Assembly: GCF_013868055.1 (NCBI RefSeq)
Contig: NZ_JACEOL010000023.1
Span: 1 to 64,000, forward strand
Direction: 5' to 3'
Length of the DNA: 64,000 bases
From: Thermoactinomyces mirandus
GTDB lineage: Bacteria; Bacillota; Bacilli; Thermoactinomycetales; Thermoactinomycetaceae
Every line of letters starts with the position of its first letter. Position 1 is the stretch's first letter. Of the stretch, positions 27,346-37,267 are shown one piece after another. Both the position numbers and the translations under genes were made by a program. The notes beneath the pieces were generated by a model. The model was given only the letters and a program-made list of their open reading frames with translations. It had not been told where the DNA came from and made no database searches.

Positions 27346-27866
27346 TTTATCATAAGAAATGGAAGTGGTCAATAAATTCTTTAATTCAGGAACATCTTGG
27401 CAGATTTTTCAAATTAGTGCTCTAGATGGCTTGTTTTTTATGCTCCTTGAATTTGAAAATAATTCATATTATTCAACTTGTTGACAAATTGTAAAAAGCC
27501 ATTTTCAGGACTCCGTTCCGTTTCCTCCTTGTAAAGAGGCAGTCATGATGCTTAGCATTGATATCACTCTGCTTCTAAACATCGTCTTCCGATAGTTGTT
27601 TTTCTACAGTAGGAATAATTCAACTTATTATACTTATCTCTATATTGTGACTGGATATTTGACCATGTATAATAAAAAAATATGATTTTATTTTTTATGC
27701 TAACAATTAGCAATCTCCTGTTTTTGGAGATTCTGACTCTACAAACAAGATGATTTGATAGCTTTTTTATTAAAACTTAAGAGAGGTGAATCAAATACGG
27801 AGGACGAATAACCTGGAGTATTTCTCAAACACGCAGTAATATTACCAGCACCAAACAATCAAATAA
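27346..27866. other. Intergenic region, AT-rich
   Basis: No coding region or strong signal seen. Base composition becomes clearly more AT-rich here and stays so through the Argonaute gene, consistent with acquired DNA. Confidence 0.5.
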
Positions 27867-28671
27867 ATGAAGCATCCTTTGTTACTGCTCTTATTACAGT
27901 TTTCCGTAATAATCCGTATGCGCAAGATGAATCATCAGGTAAAAGCAATCATTCTCTTGCTGTTCGTTGCCATCACTGTCTTCGGTACCCTTGAAGTTTA
28001 TGCCGATCCGGCGGGCGGCTCGTTTGATGTCCCGCAAATCAGTGAAGATTTTACGAATTTCATTGTGTACGACCGGGAAAAAGCCGTCCAATATGCGAAG
28101 AAATGGAGTGATCCAGATAATCAGGGAAAATTCCACCCGGATATCGTAAGGTTAGATAAATATGGTCGTGCCCTTGGAGGTGACTGTGCCAACTTTGTGT
28201 CACAAATGCTTCATGCGGGCGGACTCAAAATGAATGACGAATGGTACTTTGATAAAGAAAACAAAGATAATTTTTTTTACACGTTCCCCTTCTTTCGAAA
28301 GTTCTTTAGATATTTTTCCCCTGCCTGGGGGGTTGCAGATTCTCATTACCGCTATTTTTCTGATAAAAATAATGGTTATTCTGAAAAGACTTTTCAAGTA
28401 GCTTCAGTGGATGATTTGAAAGAATTGGAAAAAATGGGGGGAAATCAAACCAGGCGACCTCCTTTATTGGGACTACGCTGGTAATGGAGATATTGATCAT
28501 GCTACAATGATCACAAATATTGACAAGAAAGGACATTTGGAATATTCAGGTCACACTGATGATCGATATAATTCCAGTCTCGCTGAGAATTTTAAACATG
28601 CACTAAGGCGAAATAAAAACAAAACAAGGTTACATATTGTGAAAATGAGAGATCAGATTGAAGTCAAATAA
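27867..28671 (+). pseudogene. Secreted amidase-domain protein, frameshifted in a G-run
   Basis: Signal peptide (KAIILLLFVAITVFGTLEVYA) then GGSFDVPQISEDF and an Amidase_6-type domain with AVQYAKKWSD and the catalytic-cysteine motif GGDCANFVSQMLHAGGL. The frame breaks at GGGGGG (28436-28441). With one G fewer it continues EIKPGDLLYWDYAGNGDIDH (catalytic His) and ATMITN, ending at TAA 28669-28671. Intact members are predicted secreted amidases (wall or capsule related). The true start may be ATG 27918; no clear ribosome site. Either a real pseudogene, a phase-variable switch or a base-calling error. Confidence 0.75.
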
Positions 28672-28697
28672 ATCCCCTAAGATGCAGGAGGTTTCTT

Positions 28698-29267
28698 ATG
28701 CGTTTTGTCAACAGGAGAGTTTTTATGATGATTATCCTCTCAATCATCTTATTAATTGGTGCCTTTACTGTCTTTTATCAGCTTTCTATAAGAAGCGATG
28801 TAATGGAAGTCGAATTAACAAACATTGAAGTTTATCCTTTAAAAGAATTTGCTGAAACTGAAGGCTCCCTTAATAATTATTCTTTGAGTGAAAAAGAGAA
28901 AGAAGAGATTATGAATAATCTCGACAATTACAAAATAGTTATCTATGACTTTGAAATCAGGAATAATTCCCGCCTTGTTTACAGTGTCCACCACCGGGTT
29001 CAGCCTCTTTTCTCGGAAGAAACGAAAAAAATTCTCGTGATAAGCGATAAACAATTGCTGTTTCCTCAAAATATTCCTCCTGGTGAGTCTTATGGAACTG
29101 GTTTGACTGCCATTCTTAAAACAGACAATCAGCTTTCCGACCAGGAAATCCTCGACATTGTAAGCAAGGATCGCATTACCATTATTGGTGACCGTGTCGG
29201 AATCTTTTCGGCAAAACCTGTTGGCGATGAATCCGTCACTGTCGGGCCGTTTCAAAAGGATCAATAA
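28698..29267 (+). CDS. Membrane-anchored hypothetical protein, copy 1 of a tandem pair
   Basis: 189 residues. One N-terminal membrane helix (about 9-28), then an extracytoplasmic beta-rich-looking domain. It aligns along its length with the next gene (shared LNNYSL, EEIMNN, YxFEIxNNS, PLFSEE, PGESY, LSDxEIL motifs). No family recognised. Good RBS AGGAGG before ATG. Confidence 0.7.
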   Translation: MRFVNRRVFMMIILSIILLIGAFTVFYQLSIRSDVMEVELTNIEVYPLKEFAETEGSLNNYSLSEKEKEEIMNNLDNYKIVIYDFEIRNNSRLVYSVHHRVQPLFSEETKKILVISDKQLLFPQNIPPGESYGTGLTAILKTDNQLSDQEILDIVSKDRITIIGDRVGIFSAKPVGDESVTVGPFQKDQ

Positions 29268-29302
29268 ATAATAAATCGCTTTGCCCCGTTATGGGCTTAA
29301 CC

Positions 29303-29326
29303 AGGGCATCGAATGCTCTTTTTTTC
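29303..29326 (+). terminator. Terminator between the tandem paralogs
   Basis: AGGGCAT / ATGCTCT stem (one G-T pair), 3-base loop, followed by eight T residues. Confidence 0.6.
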
Positions 29327-29373
29327 TTTCATCTAAAATTCACTAACCTTGACAGATATACAAGGAGCTTTCT

Positions 29374-29898
29374 ATGCTACTTAAGTGTCTCTTTCATAGA
29401 AAGATTTTATTCATTGTGATCCTTTCTTTTACCATATTTGTCGGTGATTTTATCATTCTTTATCATTCATCAAAATACAAAGTCATGGAGGTTCAAATAC
29501 TGGAGATTAAAGTTACCCCTTTAAAAAAATTTGTCAGCGATAAAGCCGATCTCAATAATTATACCTTGCTCGTTAATGATGTTGAGAAGGAAGAAATATT
29601 GAACAATATTGATAACTACAAAAAGGTTGTTTATATCTTTGAAATCAAAAATAATTCCTCCTGGTTGCCTTACAGTGTCGATCAGGCCCAACCGATTTTC
29701 TCGGAAGAAATGAAAAAAATACTTATTGAACAAAAATACTATCACTTGCTTCATCATGTAATTCTATCGCCTGGCGAATCTTATATCATTGGCACGAAGA
29801 CTATCATCAAATCCGGAAAACTTTCCGATGAAGAAATCCTTGAAATTGCAAGCAAAGACCGGTTCACTAACATTTGGAACAGGCTCAATATTTTGTGA
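29374..29898 (+). CDS. Membrane-anchored hypothetical protein, copy 2
   Basis: 174 residues, paralog of the gene before it (same single N-terminal helix, DLNNYTL, EEILNNIDNYK, EIKNNSSW, FSEEMKKIL, SPGESYIIG, LSDEEILEIASKDR). Tandem duplicates of a small exported protein just before the Argonaute gene. ATG after AAGGAGC. Unknown function. Confidence 0.7.
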   Translation: MLLKCLFHRKILFIVILSFTIFVGDFIILYHSSKYKVMEVQILEIKVTPLKKFVSDKADLNNYTLLVNDVEKEEILNNIDNYKKVVYIFEIKNNSSWLPYSVDQAQPIFSEEMKKILIEQKYYHLLHHVILSPGESYIIGTKTIIKSGKLSDEEILEIASKDRFTNIWNRLNIL

Positions 29899-30182
29899 GG
29901 AAAACAGCTAAATATTGGAACCGATGAACTATACTTTCCCGGTAAACATTAATCTATAATCTCCGATCAGAATTAAAAATTCAAGTTCTATGAAAGTATT
30001 TTGATTTCACATGAATAATTTTATGACCTCAAAAAACTTGAATCGTTAGTTTGTTTGAATTTCAGCCGCTCTTCTATAACAGAGAAACAATGAACGGAGG
30101 AGGAATTTTGAAAAAGCAATAGAATTATATGATTATATCAATGAAAATTACTAAAATATAAAGCAGAAAAGGAGGAAAATCT
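29899..30182. other. Leader region of the Argonaute gene
   Basis: AT-rich. Contains a short decayed frame near 30101-30160 (FEKAIELYDYINENY then stop) that lacks a start codon. No nearby gene shares a transcript with certainty. Confidence 0.4.
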
Positions 30183-32312
30183 GTGGGCAGTTTCATTCTA
30201 ACCGAATACAAAGCTGCAATTCATGCAAGCCAAATCAAACTTCATATCTATCGTATGCCAATAAAAGATCGTGAAAATATTGATCGGGAATATGGAACTC
30301 ATACATATCAATTGAGGCAGAAAAATCGGACAACGATAGCTTTTTACCGCTCATTGATCGGTTCATTTAAAAAGTTAACCGATGAACCGGACGGATATGA
30401 GCACTATGAATACCGCCCCATCAAACTTGACCAATCACCAGAAAGTCATCAGGAAAGAAAATTATTAGAAAGATTAATTTTACGTGGATTGGGAGATGCA
30501 AGCCGAAAAGAGTTTTTTACAAATGGGCAGTCTATTTTTGAAAAAAAACCATTTAAATATCTCTCTGAATGTAAAATCTATCGCGGAATTCATATAGACG
30601 TTACCGTCAAAGAACACGGAGATATCATGATTGGTTTTGAGTTAAAACACTCCATTCAATCCAATCAATCCATATCTGCTGCTTTAAGACAACAAGAACT
30701 TAACAAAGGCGATAAGGTATTCGATTATATAAACAATGCCCATTTTCAATTTGAAGGCATATCTGATAAAACAATTAGTGATCCTCTTCCTGATCTTAAC
30801 AATAAAAGTATCCTCCAACATTACGAAACAAAACCAAGCATCTATAACTCATTATCTAAAAACCCGAATGCAAAAGCTGTACTTGTACGTTCAAAAAAGG
30901 GGAAAGTATATCACTATGCACCTCAGCTTTTGTTAAAAGAATGTCTGATGAAAGATGTTCCCCCAAAGGAGCATTCTTCTGTAAAGCTAGATCCCAGTGA
31001 AAAAATAAACCACTCTGTCAAATTGATGGAAAAAATTATCAAAGCCTTTAAACAACAGTATTTCCCTATTGGATTTGAACCTAAAAGTTTAAATATTGGA
31101 AAATCGGGATATCAGTGTCATTCTGTTCCTGACCCTCTGCTTCGTATTGGAAATGGGGCTACATGCAAACATCAAAATTTAAAAGTTTCCTTATCCAGGC
31201 ATAAAATATTTGATTCAATTTCCTCACCTGTTCAATATCAATTATTATTGGACAGTAAATTTCATCAGGAATGGAAAAAAAGAATTGCAGAACAGTTCAA
31301 ACATACTTTGGAGAAAAAGTCAAAGCAATGGGGAGTTGAATTGCAAAGTGCAGGTAACCCCCAATTTCTGCCCACCTCTAATCCTCGTTCACTTGAATTT
31401 CTTCTGAAAGATATTGAATTCGATTCAGCTGTAATCTATGCGGTCCTTCTTGATGAAAATAAACAAGAAGAAAGTGGAATCTATTCCGTATTCAAAAAAG
31501 AATTGGGTGGGAATCGTGGCATCCATACTCAAGTAATCCTGATCAATTCATTAAAAAATGAGCATACCATTCCACAAATTCTCTTGGGAATCTATACAAA
31601 GGCCGGATTGCAACCCTGGATATTACATAAACCATTACATGCTGATTGCTATGTAGGCTATGATGTCAGTCATGAAAATGGACGTCATGCTACTGGAATT
31701 GTCCAGGTCTTTGGAAAAGATGGCAGCCAAATCTGGTCTCAGCCGATCTCCTCCACAGAAGCAGGAGAAAAAGTCAGTAAAAGCACTATTCAATCTATGG
31801 TTATTCATGTTCTCCATTATTACCAAAGGAAAATGGGAAAAAAGCCCGAACATATTGTCTTTCATCGAGATGGTACAGGTTATGACGAAGAAATCGAATG
31901 GATCAAGGAAATTTTGTCCGACCAGGAAATAACTGGCAAATCGGTTTCTTTTGATTATGTTTCTATTGTGAAGGAATGCGGCCGAAGAATGGCTTACTTT
32001 GATGAAATTAAATATAAAATGAATAATATTCCTGGAACTGCCTATATAGATTCCAAAAATCAGAAAGCTTATCTTTGTTTGACAGATCCCATCCGGAAGA
32101 TCGGCATGGCGAAGCCATTAAAAATTATAAAGCACACGGGAAAATTAACACTTGAACAAATTGCTGAAGATGTTTATCATTTATCATTCATGAATATTCA
32201 TACAGACAGGAAAGTCCGTTTGCCAGTCACGACGAATTATGCAGATAAAAGCTCTACCTTTTTCAATAGAGGTTATTTATCAGCTCAAAAAGAAGGCATT
32301 GGATTTGTATAA
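30183..32312 (+). CDS. Long prokaryotic Argonaute (pAgo), DEDD tetrad intact
   Basis: 709 residues from GTG (AAAGGAGGAAAATCT upstream). The C-terminal half is a PIWI domain close in motif pattern to Kurthia (KmAgo) and clostridial long-A Argonautes: YVGYDVSHENG (Asp ~494), SSTEAGEKVS (Glu finger ~526), HIVFHRDGTG (Asp ~563), TTNYADKSST (Asp ~688). So all four catalytic residues are present and target cleavage is expected. The MID pocket shows a YK-type pattern (YSVFKKELGGNRGIHTQ). GLQPWILHKPLHADCYVGY and the end EGIGFV also match long-A pAgos. Length fits the 700-750 family norm. N and PAZ regions are divergent but present. These enzymes use short DNA (some RNA) guides to cut invading DNA. 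No helicase or nuclease partner is adjacent. Confidence 0.93.
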   Translation: MGSFILTEYKAAIHASQIKLHIYRMPIKDRENIDREYGTHTYQLRQKNRTTIAFYRSLIGSFKKLTDEPDGYEHYEYRPIKLDQSPESHQERKLLERLILRGLGDASRKEFFTNGQSIFEKKPFKYLSECKIYRGIHIDVTVKEHGDIMIGFELKHSIQSNQSISAALRQQELNKGDKVFDYINNAHFQFEGISDKTISDPLPDLNNKSILQHYETKPSIYNSLSKNPNAKAVLVRSKKGKVYHYAPQLLLKECLMKDVPPKEHSSVKLDPSEKINHSVKLMEKIIKAFKQQYFPIGFEPKSLNIGKSGYQCHSVPDPLLRIGNGATCKHQNLKVSLSRHKIFDSISSPVQYQLLLDSKFHQEWKKRIAEQFKHTLEKKSKQWGVELQSAGNPQFLPTSNPRSLEFLLKDIEFDSAVIYAVLLDENKQEESGIYSVFKKELGGNRGIHTQVILINSLKNEHTIPQILLGIYTKAGLQPWILHKPLHADCYVGYDVSHENGRHATGIVQVFGKDGSQIWSQPISSTEAGEKVSKSTIQSMVIHVLHYYQRKMGKKPEHIVFHRDGTGYDEEIEWIKEILSDQEITGKSVSFDYVSIVKECGRRMAYFDEIKYKMNNIPGTAYIDSKNQKAYLCLTDPIRKIGMAKPLKIIKHTGKLTLEQIAEDVYHLSFMNIHTDRKVRLPVTTNYADKSSTFFNRGYLSAQKEGIGFV

Positions 32313-32832
32313 AACAAAAAGGAGTTCCTGTATAAACAATAAATGAAGGAAATTTACTTGAAGGTACTTCTTCTCCATGGCAAGACTGCCAAGGCGGTCA
32401 AACTCAGTTTAAAGACTATGTCAAGAATTTCCGTCTTCCCAAACAGATCCCTGCGGTTCAACGGTGTGAACCCGACTCGGAGTTCAGCCCAGATGGACCT
32501 GGGGATCTGTGAATACACAGACCCTTGAGGATCCTGTGTGTCACGTTTCCCGGCCAATCTGTGTAGAGTCTCTCTATCGCTGGGCCATCTGCAGATTTCT
32601 CCTTCGTCGGATGTCTGGCTCATGCGTTTGGATATTTTGACGGGATTCCGGACATCCCAAATGAAAACAATGGCCGTGAGGCGACGGTATGGGAGCAAAA
32701 CGGTCATGTGGAAATCCGGATCGGTCCGAAACTTGTTGTCCATCATGAAAAAGCGGAAAATTTCCCGTCCGGGGAATCTTTAAAACTATTGACAAACCTG
32801 AAAATCAATTTCCCGATATTATCTTTTCAAAT
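32313..32832 (+). pseudogene. Degraded coding fragments downstream of the Argonaute gene
   Basis: Two plus-strand stretches look protein-like but lack starts. One is about 32342-32512, with GTSSPWQDCQGGQTQF and VQRCEPDSEFSPDGPGDL. The other is about 32617-32840, with CLAHAFGYFDGIPDIPNEN and VEIRIGPKLVVHHEKAE. Higher GC than the Argonaute gene. They may be parts of one decayed gene. I cannot name the family. Confidence 0.4.
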
Positions 32833-32848
32833 TCAAATATTCATTTGA
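32833..32848. promoter_or_regulatory. Candidate CadC/ArsR operator
   Basis: Perfect inverted repeat TCAAAT-ATTC-ATTTGA, of the type bound by CadC (TCAAATA arms). A second, half-conserved TCAAATAATTGTTTG follows at about 32877-32891, close to the cadC start. Confidence 0.65.
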
Positions 32849-32915
32849 TTATTTAATAATAATCGACTAAAATATAATCAAATAATTGTTTGCTTATTAA
32901 AGCGAGGTGCTCACC

Positions 32916-33293
32916 TTGAGCGATGATCGTTGTGAAATATATTGTTTTGATGAAACCAAGGTCAGGAATGCAAAATCTTTCCTGAAAACGGTAGATCCTG
33001 TTGATACAGCCCTGATTTTTAAAGCATTGGCTGATCCGACGCGATTGAAGATTGCCTACGCCCTGGTGCAGGAAAAGGAGCTTTGCGTTTGCGATGTTGC
33101 CAATATCATTGATTCTACGCCGGCAACAGCTTCCCATCATTTGCGATTGCTGCGGAATATGGGATTGGCCAAATACCGCAAAGAAGGGAAAATGGTTTTT
33201 TACTCACTTGATGATGATCATGTAAATCAGTTAATTTGTCTGGCGTTCGATCATAGTAAGGAGTTCATGGAAAATGGAACAGATTCGAGATAA
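32916..33293 (+). CDS. cadC: ArsR/SmtB-family metal-sensing repressor CadC
   Basis: 125 residues from TTG 32916 (GAGG 8 bp upstream; an in-frame GTG lies at 32907). The N-terminus CEIYCFDE has the CadC-type cysteines. [14 protein letters not shown] carries the alpha-4 CxC metal site and the helix-turn-helix with [11 protein letters not shown]. Cadmium, lead or zinc binding releases DNA. It overlaps cadA by 20 bp, so the two are coupled. Confidence 0.92.
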   Translation: MSDDRCEIYCFDETKVRNAKSFLKTVDPVDTALIFKALADPTRLKIAYALVQEKELCVCDVANIIDSTPATASHHLRLLRNMGLAKYRKEGKMVFYSLDDDHVNQLICLAFDHSKEFMENGTDSR

Positions 33294-35400
33294 AAATGTT
33301 TACCGTATCCAAGGTTTAACGTGTACCAACTGCGCAGCCCAGTTTGAAAGAAATGTCCGCAACCTGCCCGGCGTCAGGGAAGCAAAAGTAAACTTTGGCG
33401 CTTCCAAAATCACGGTATTTGGAGAGGCAAACATTGAACAACTGGAGAAAGCCGGCGCATTTGAAAGCCTGAAAATCGCGCCTCAGCATGTAGGCACCAG
33501 CGCCCGCAAGGTCCCGCTCTGGAAAAGAAAAAAAAATATGTTTGTTTTGTTATCGGCATTCCTTCTGATCACTGCCTGGTTGGTCAGCAATTCCTATGGA
33601 GAAGAGAATGCATGGGCTGTGCTCCTGTATAGTGCATCGATGGCGGTCGGGGGATACCGGTTGTTTATCCACGGTCTGAAAAACCTGCTTCGCTTGCAAT
33701 TCCAGATGAACACGCTGATGATCATCGCCATTTTGGGCGCCGCAGCCATTGGCGAATGGAGGGAAGGGGCGACGGTCGTCATCCTGTTTGCCATCAGCGA
33801 AATGCTGGAAACCTTCTCCATGGACAAAGCACGTGAATCCATCCGCTCCCTGATGGAGATCGCACCAAAGCAGGCCTTGATTCGCCGGAATGGAGAAGAA
33901 AAATCAATTGCTGTAGGCGAGATTGAAACGGGCGATACGATGATTGTCAAACCCGGACAAAAGATTGCCATGGACGGAATCGTAACCAAAGGAACTTCGA
34001 CAGTGAACCAGGCAGCAATCACCGGTGAATCGATCCCTGTATCCAAAACCATCGATGATGAGGTCTATGCCGGAACCCTCAATGGTGAGGGATTGCTGGA
34101 AGTGCAGGTAACCAGGCGCGCAGGGGACACAACCCTTGCCAAAATCATTCACCTGGTTGAAGAAGCCCAGGCGGAGAGGGCCCCGTCGCAAGCCTTTGTG
34201 GACCGCTTTGCCAGGATTTATACCCCTGCCATATTGATAACGGGATTGCTCCTGGCCATCATCCCACCCCTCATTTTCCAGGCGGACTGGTATGATTGGA
34301 TTTACCGGGGACTGGCTGTTCTTGTTGTCGGGTGTCCTTGCGCCCTGGTCATTTCCACTCCGGTTTCCATCGTCACCGCAATTGGCAATGCCGCCCGCAA
34401 CGGGGTATTGATCAAAGGTGGAATCCATCTTGAAGAAATGGGACAACTTAAAACAATCGCCTTTGATAAAACCGGAACTTTAACCAAAGGGGCACCCGTT
34501 GTTACCGACTTGATTTCGATGGGTTCACAAAAAGAGAAGGAGTTGCTCGCAATCGCGGCCGCTATGGAGAAAAACTCGCAACATCCGCTCGCATCAGCCC
34601 TCTTGCGTAAAGCGGAAGAAGCAAAAATCCATCTGACTGAATATCCGGTTGCGGATTTTGCTTCCCTGACAGGCAAAGGAGTGCAAGCCAGGGTAAATGG
34701 CTCACTCTACTATGCTGGCAGCCCCGCCCTGTTTGAAGAACGGCTTCCCGGAGGGATTCCCGACAGACTGCGTCAACAGATCAAAGACCGGCAACTGCAG
34801 GGAAAAACGGTCATCCTGCTGGGAACGGAATTGGAAATACTCGCCCTGATTGCCGTTACTGATGAAGTAAGGGAAAACAGTGCGGAAGTCATCGAAAAAC
34901 TGCATGGGCTCGGAATCCAAAAAACGGTCATGCTTACCGGCGACAACAACTCCACAGCGCAGGCAATCGGCCAAATTTCTGGCATAACCGAAACCCGGGC
35001 CGAATTGCTGCCACAGGACAAACTGGAGGTAATCAAACAACTGCGCAAGGATGAGGGATCTGTCGCCATGGTTGGGGACGGTGTCAACGATGCGCCGGCC
35101 CTTGCAGCAGCCACTGTAGGAGTGGCCATGGGCGGAACCGGAACAGACACAGCCCTGGAAACGGCAGATATCGCACTAATGGGCGATGATCTTGGCAAAC
35201 TTCCTTTCACCATAAAATTAAGCCGCAAAACGTTACAGATCATCAAGCAAAACATCACGTTTGCCCTGGCAATCAAGGCGATTGCCCTGCTCCTCATTAT
35301 AACGGGCTGGCTTACGCTCTGGATGGCCGTCTTTGCAGATATGGGAGCCACGCTCATCGTCACTTTAAATGGTCTTCGCCTGCTCAACGTTCAGGATTAA
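33274..35400 (+). CDS. cadA: Heavy-metal-translocating P1B-type ATPase (Cd/Zn/Pb efflux)
   Basis: 708 residues. An N-terminal HMA domain has [12 protein letters not shown] (CxxC). The transmembrane metal site is GCPCALVIS (CPC). The actuator TGES is [10 protein letters not shown], the phosphorylation motif DKTGTLTKG, the P1B HP motif [10 protein letters not shown], and the hinge [12 protein letters not shown]. It pumps divalent soft metals out of the cell. Together with CadC it makes a self-contained resistance module, ending in a strong terminator. Confidence 0.95.
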   Translation: MEQIRDKNVYRIQGLTCTNCAAQFERNVRNLPGVREAKVNFGASKITVFGEANIEQLEKAGAFESLKIAPQHVGTSARKVPLWKRKKNMFVLLSAFLLITAWLVSNSYGEENAWAVLLYSASMAVGGYRLFIHGLKNLLRLQFQMNTLMIIAILGAAAIGEWREGATVVILFAISEMLETFSMDKARESIRSLMEIAPKQALIRRNGEEKSIAVGEIETGDTMIVKPGQKIAMDGIVTKGTSTVNQAAITGESIPVSKTIDDEVYAGTLNGEGLLEVQVTRRAGDTTLAKIIHLVEEAQAERAPSQAFVDRFARIYTPAILITGLLLAIIPPLIFQADWYDWIYRGLAVLVVGCPCALVISTPVSIVTAIGNAARNGVLIKGGIHLEEMGQLKTIAFDKTGTLTKGAPVVTDLISMGSQKEKELLAIAAAMEKNSQHPLASALLRKAEEAKIHLTEYPVADFASLTGKGVQARVNGSLYYAGSPALFEERLPGGIPDRLRQQIKDRQLQGKTVILLGTELEILALIAVTDEVRENSAEVIEKLHGLGIQKTVMLTGDNNSTAQAIGQISGITETRAELLPQDKLEVIKQLRKDEGSVAMVGDGVNDAPALAAATVGVAMGGTGTDTALETADIALMGDDLGKLPFTIKLSRKTLQIIKQNITFALAIKAIALLLIITGWLTLWMAVFADMGATLIVTLNGLRLLNVQD

Positions 35401-35431
35401 GCGGAAAAACAGATACTTTTCTGATCTAAAA

Positions 35432-35472
35432 ATACCACCATATAAGAATGATCATATGGTGGTATGATTTTT
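35432..35472 (+). terminator. Terminator of cadCA
   Basis: 12-bp perfect stem ATACCACCATAT / ATATGGTGGTAT, 10-base loop, then GATTTTT. Confidence 0.85.
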
Positions 35473-35521
35473 AAGATTCTCTTCTTCCAACCTTTTTCTT
35501 GCCTTCTTTTTTGAGTCTCCA

Positions 35522-35910
35522 TTAGTAGTATCCGACTTTTGATAGCTCAGCAATATTCCATAACCAAGTGAGGGAGTATCGATCTTGAAGTGGATGGATA
35601 ATAGAAAAGCGATCTTGTTTTTGAACTACCCCTTCCCGTTTGGACTGGGATACAGCTTTTTTTAAGTAAGCAACCTCTGCCTTTACATATTCTGGTTCTT
35701 CTTCCATACTGGAGAACTTCGTTTCAGAATACCCCGTTCTGCGAGACTTCTTATAAAGTCCGCCAGCCCGATGATCTGTTAAGGGTTTTCCTTCTTGATA
35801 TTTTTTGACCAATTTTTAATCTGGGTATTCGAACGAACACCCAGATAATCTGCAACATGCTGATAACCAACTATTTTAGCAAACAGGCTCTTTTGGCACA
35901 GTCTACTTTG
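35522..35910 (-). mobile_element. IS3-family (IS150-like) transposase remnant
   Basis: Minus-strand frames carry the end of OrfA (VGYQHVADYLGVRSNTQI, then KKYQEGKPLTDHR and EPEYVKAEVAYLKKA) joined to the first part of OrfB (QKQDRFSIIHPLQDRYSLTW, ending AELSKVGYY). A frame break occurs near 35815. The DDE catalytic core and both ends are missing, so it is immobile. Confidence 0.75.
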
Positions 35911-36005
35911 AGGGGATTATACCAGATCGCTCGGGTTTTAATCATTTCCTGGTCTGGAGGGGGATGATCATCGTAATCAGGAAATAAGCATTTCGTATTT
36001 TGTTA

Positions 36006-36932
36006 CTAATATTGTTTTGATCCCGGAGTTGTATAATTGCTTTCTGATGAACCGCTTGCCGTTTCGTTTTCCCGGACTTGCCAAAGTTTTTCAGACAATG
36101 TTTCCAGTTCATCTTTTGGCTTAAGCACTTCTACATACCGTTTGGGAATGGAAGCAAATCCCCGGTAAAGCCCTGCAAGCCCCCCGGCAATTGCTCCGAT
36201 GGTATCTGAATCTCCTCCCAAATTGGCTGCTTTTTGAACCGATTCTTCAAAAGAGGATGAGGTCCATAAAATATTTAATACCCAAATGAATGTATTGACC
36301 ACATACCCGTTCGGCGAAACATCAGGATACTCCTTGATCGCGTCACAATATCTCGTCTCCTTGATTTCCTCTTCAATCGACGATTTCAAGGATTCACCTT
36401 TTAGCACCCGATATGCAATGCGATTGTAGATGAGGCAGGCTTCAGAAGCCAAATCATCGTAATGGGTCATTTTCGATTGGAGAACTGTAATTTCTTCTAT
36501 CTTTTTCAAATCCCCATATGCCAGAGCAACAGGCAAACAGCGCATCAGGGAACCATTTCCCGCACTCCTGCCACTTAACACTTTATGTGCTTTTTCTGCC
36601 GCCTTAAACCAATCCCCTTCATAGCAATCGAAAGTTGTGCGAATAATATTTCCAATATCCCTGGGGTTGGTTTCAACCCACTTTTTGAATTCATTTCCGA
36701 TTCTGCCCACAGGATCGGAAGGATTGGCAAGCAAACCTTTGGCAACCGCAATTGTCATCGCCGTATCATCAGTGGTTTCTCCAGGCTCTATTCCCAACCA
36801 TCCTCCACCCGTCATTTCTGTTAAATAGCCATAGTTTGCATTGACTTCATCCTGACTCATAAATTCCGTGACGGCTCCAAGCGCATCGCCAACGGCGACA
36901 CCAAATAACGCACCTTTGATCTGATTGAACAT
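36006..36932 (-). CDS. ADP-ribosylglycohydrolase family protein
   Basis: About 308 residues from ATG 36932 (GGGAG 8 bp upstream). All-helical DraG/ARH fold with GVAVGDALGAVTEF, the metal-binding GETTDDTAMT and GGDSDTIGAIAGGLAG, the three signature sites of the family. It removes ADP-ribose from proteins or hydrolyses related conjugates. In bacteria such enzymes reverse toxin-made or regulatory ADP-ribosylation. It is monocistronic here, and the substrate is unknown. Confidence 0.92.
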   Translation of the reverse strand: MFNQIKGALFGVAVGDALGAVTEFMSQDEVNANYGYLTEMTGGGWLGIEPGETTDDTAMTIAVAKGLLANPSDPVGRIGNEFKKWVETNPRDIGNIIRTTFDCYEGDWFKAAEKAHKVLSGRSAGNGSLMRCLPVALAYGDLKKIEEITVLQSKMTHYDDLASEACLIYNRIAYRVLKGESLKSSIEEEIKETRYCDAIKEYPDVSPNGYVVNTFIWVLNILWTSSSFEESVQKAANLGGDSDTIGAIAGGLAGLYRGFASIPKRYVEVLKPKDELETLSEKLWQVRENETASGSSESNYTTPGSKQY

Positions 36933-37267
36933 ATTCATAACTCCCTGACATTGACATCGTGATGTATAAACCATATTTTCAATATCATATTAACGCAGAC
37001 GATCAGATAAGAGAAGCGTTAGCGGTTACGGTAAGGATTTGAAGAACCATTTTAAGATTTACGGGATGGAATCGAAACAGCTTTGCATTAATTATAAGAC
37101 AGTCACTGCAACATCAGTCCAATCATTCTTATTATCAAACAGAATGCGTGGGGTGGGTATTACACGACCCCTAAAAAAATCAGCCAAACCCAATCGGATA
37201 TGAGTTGAGAAGAGGTATTCTCCCCTGTTTATATTTTGTCTAAATGGACTTCAGATATCTGTTAAAG
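36933..37267. other. Intergenic region
   Basis: 335 bp with no gene or clear regulatory element. Confidence 0.5.

Noticed and set aside
35522-35812. Independent 96-residue protein gene
   Set aside because: It is the fused end of OrfA and start of OrfB of an IS3-type transposase, without catalytic core.
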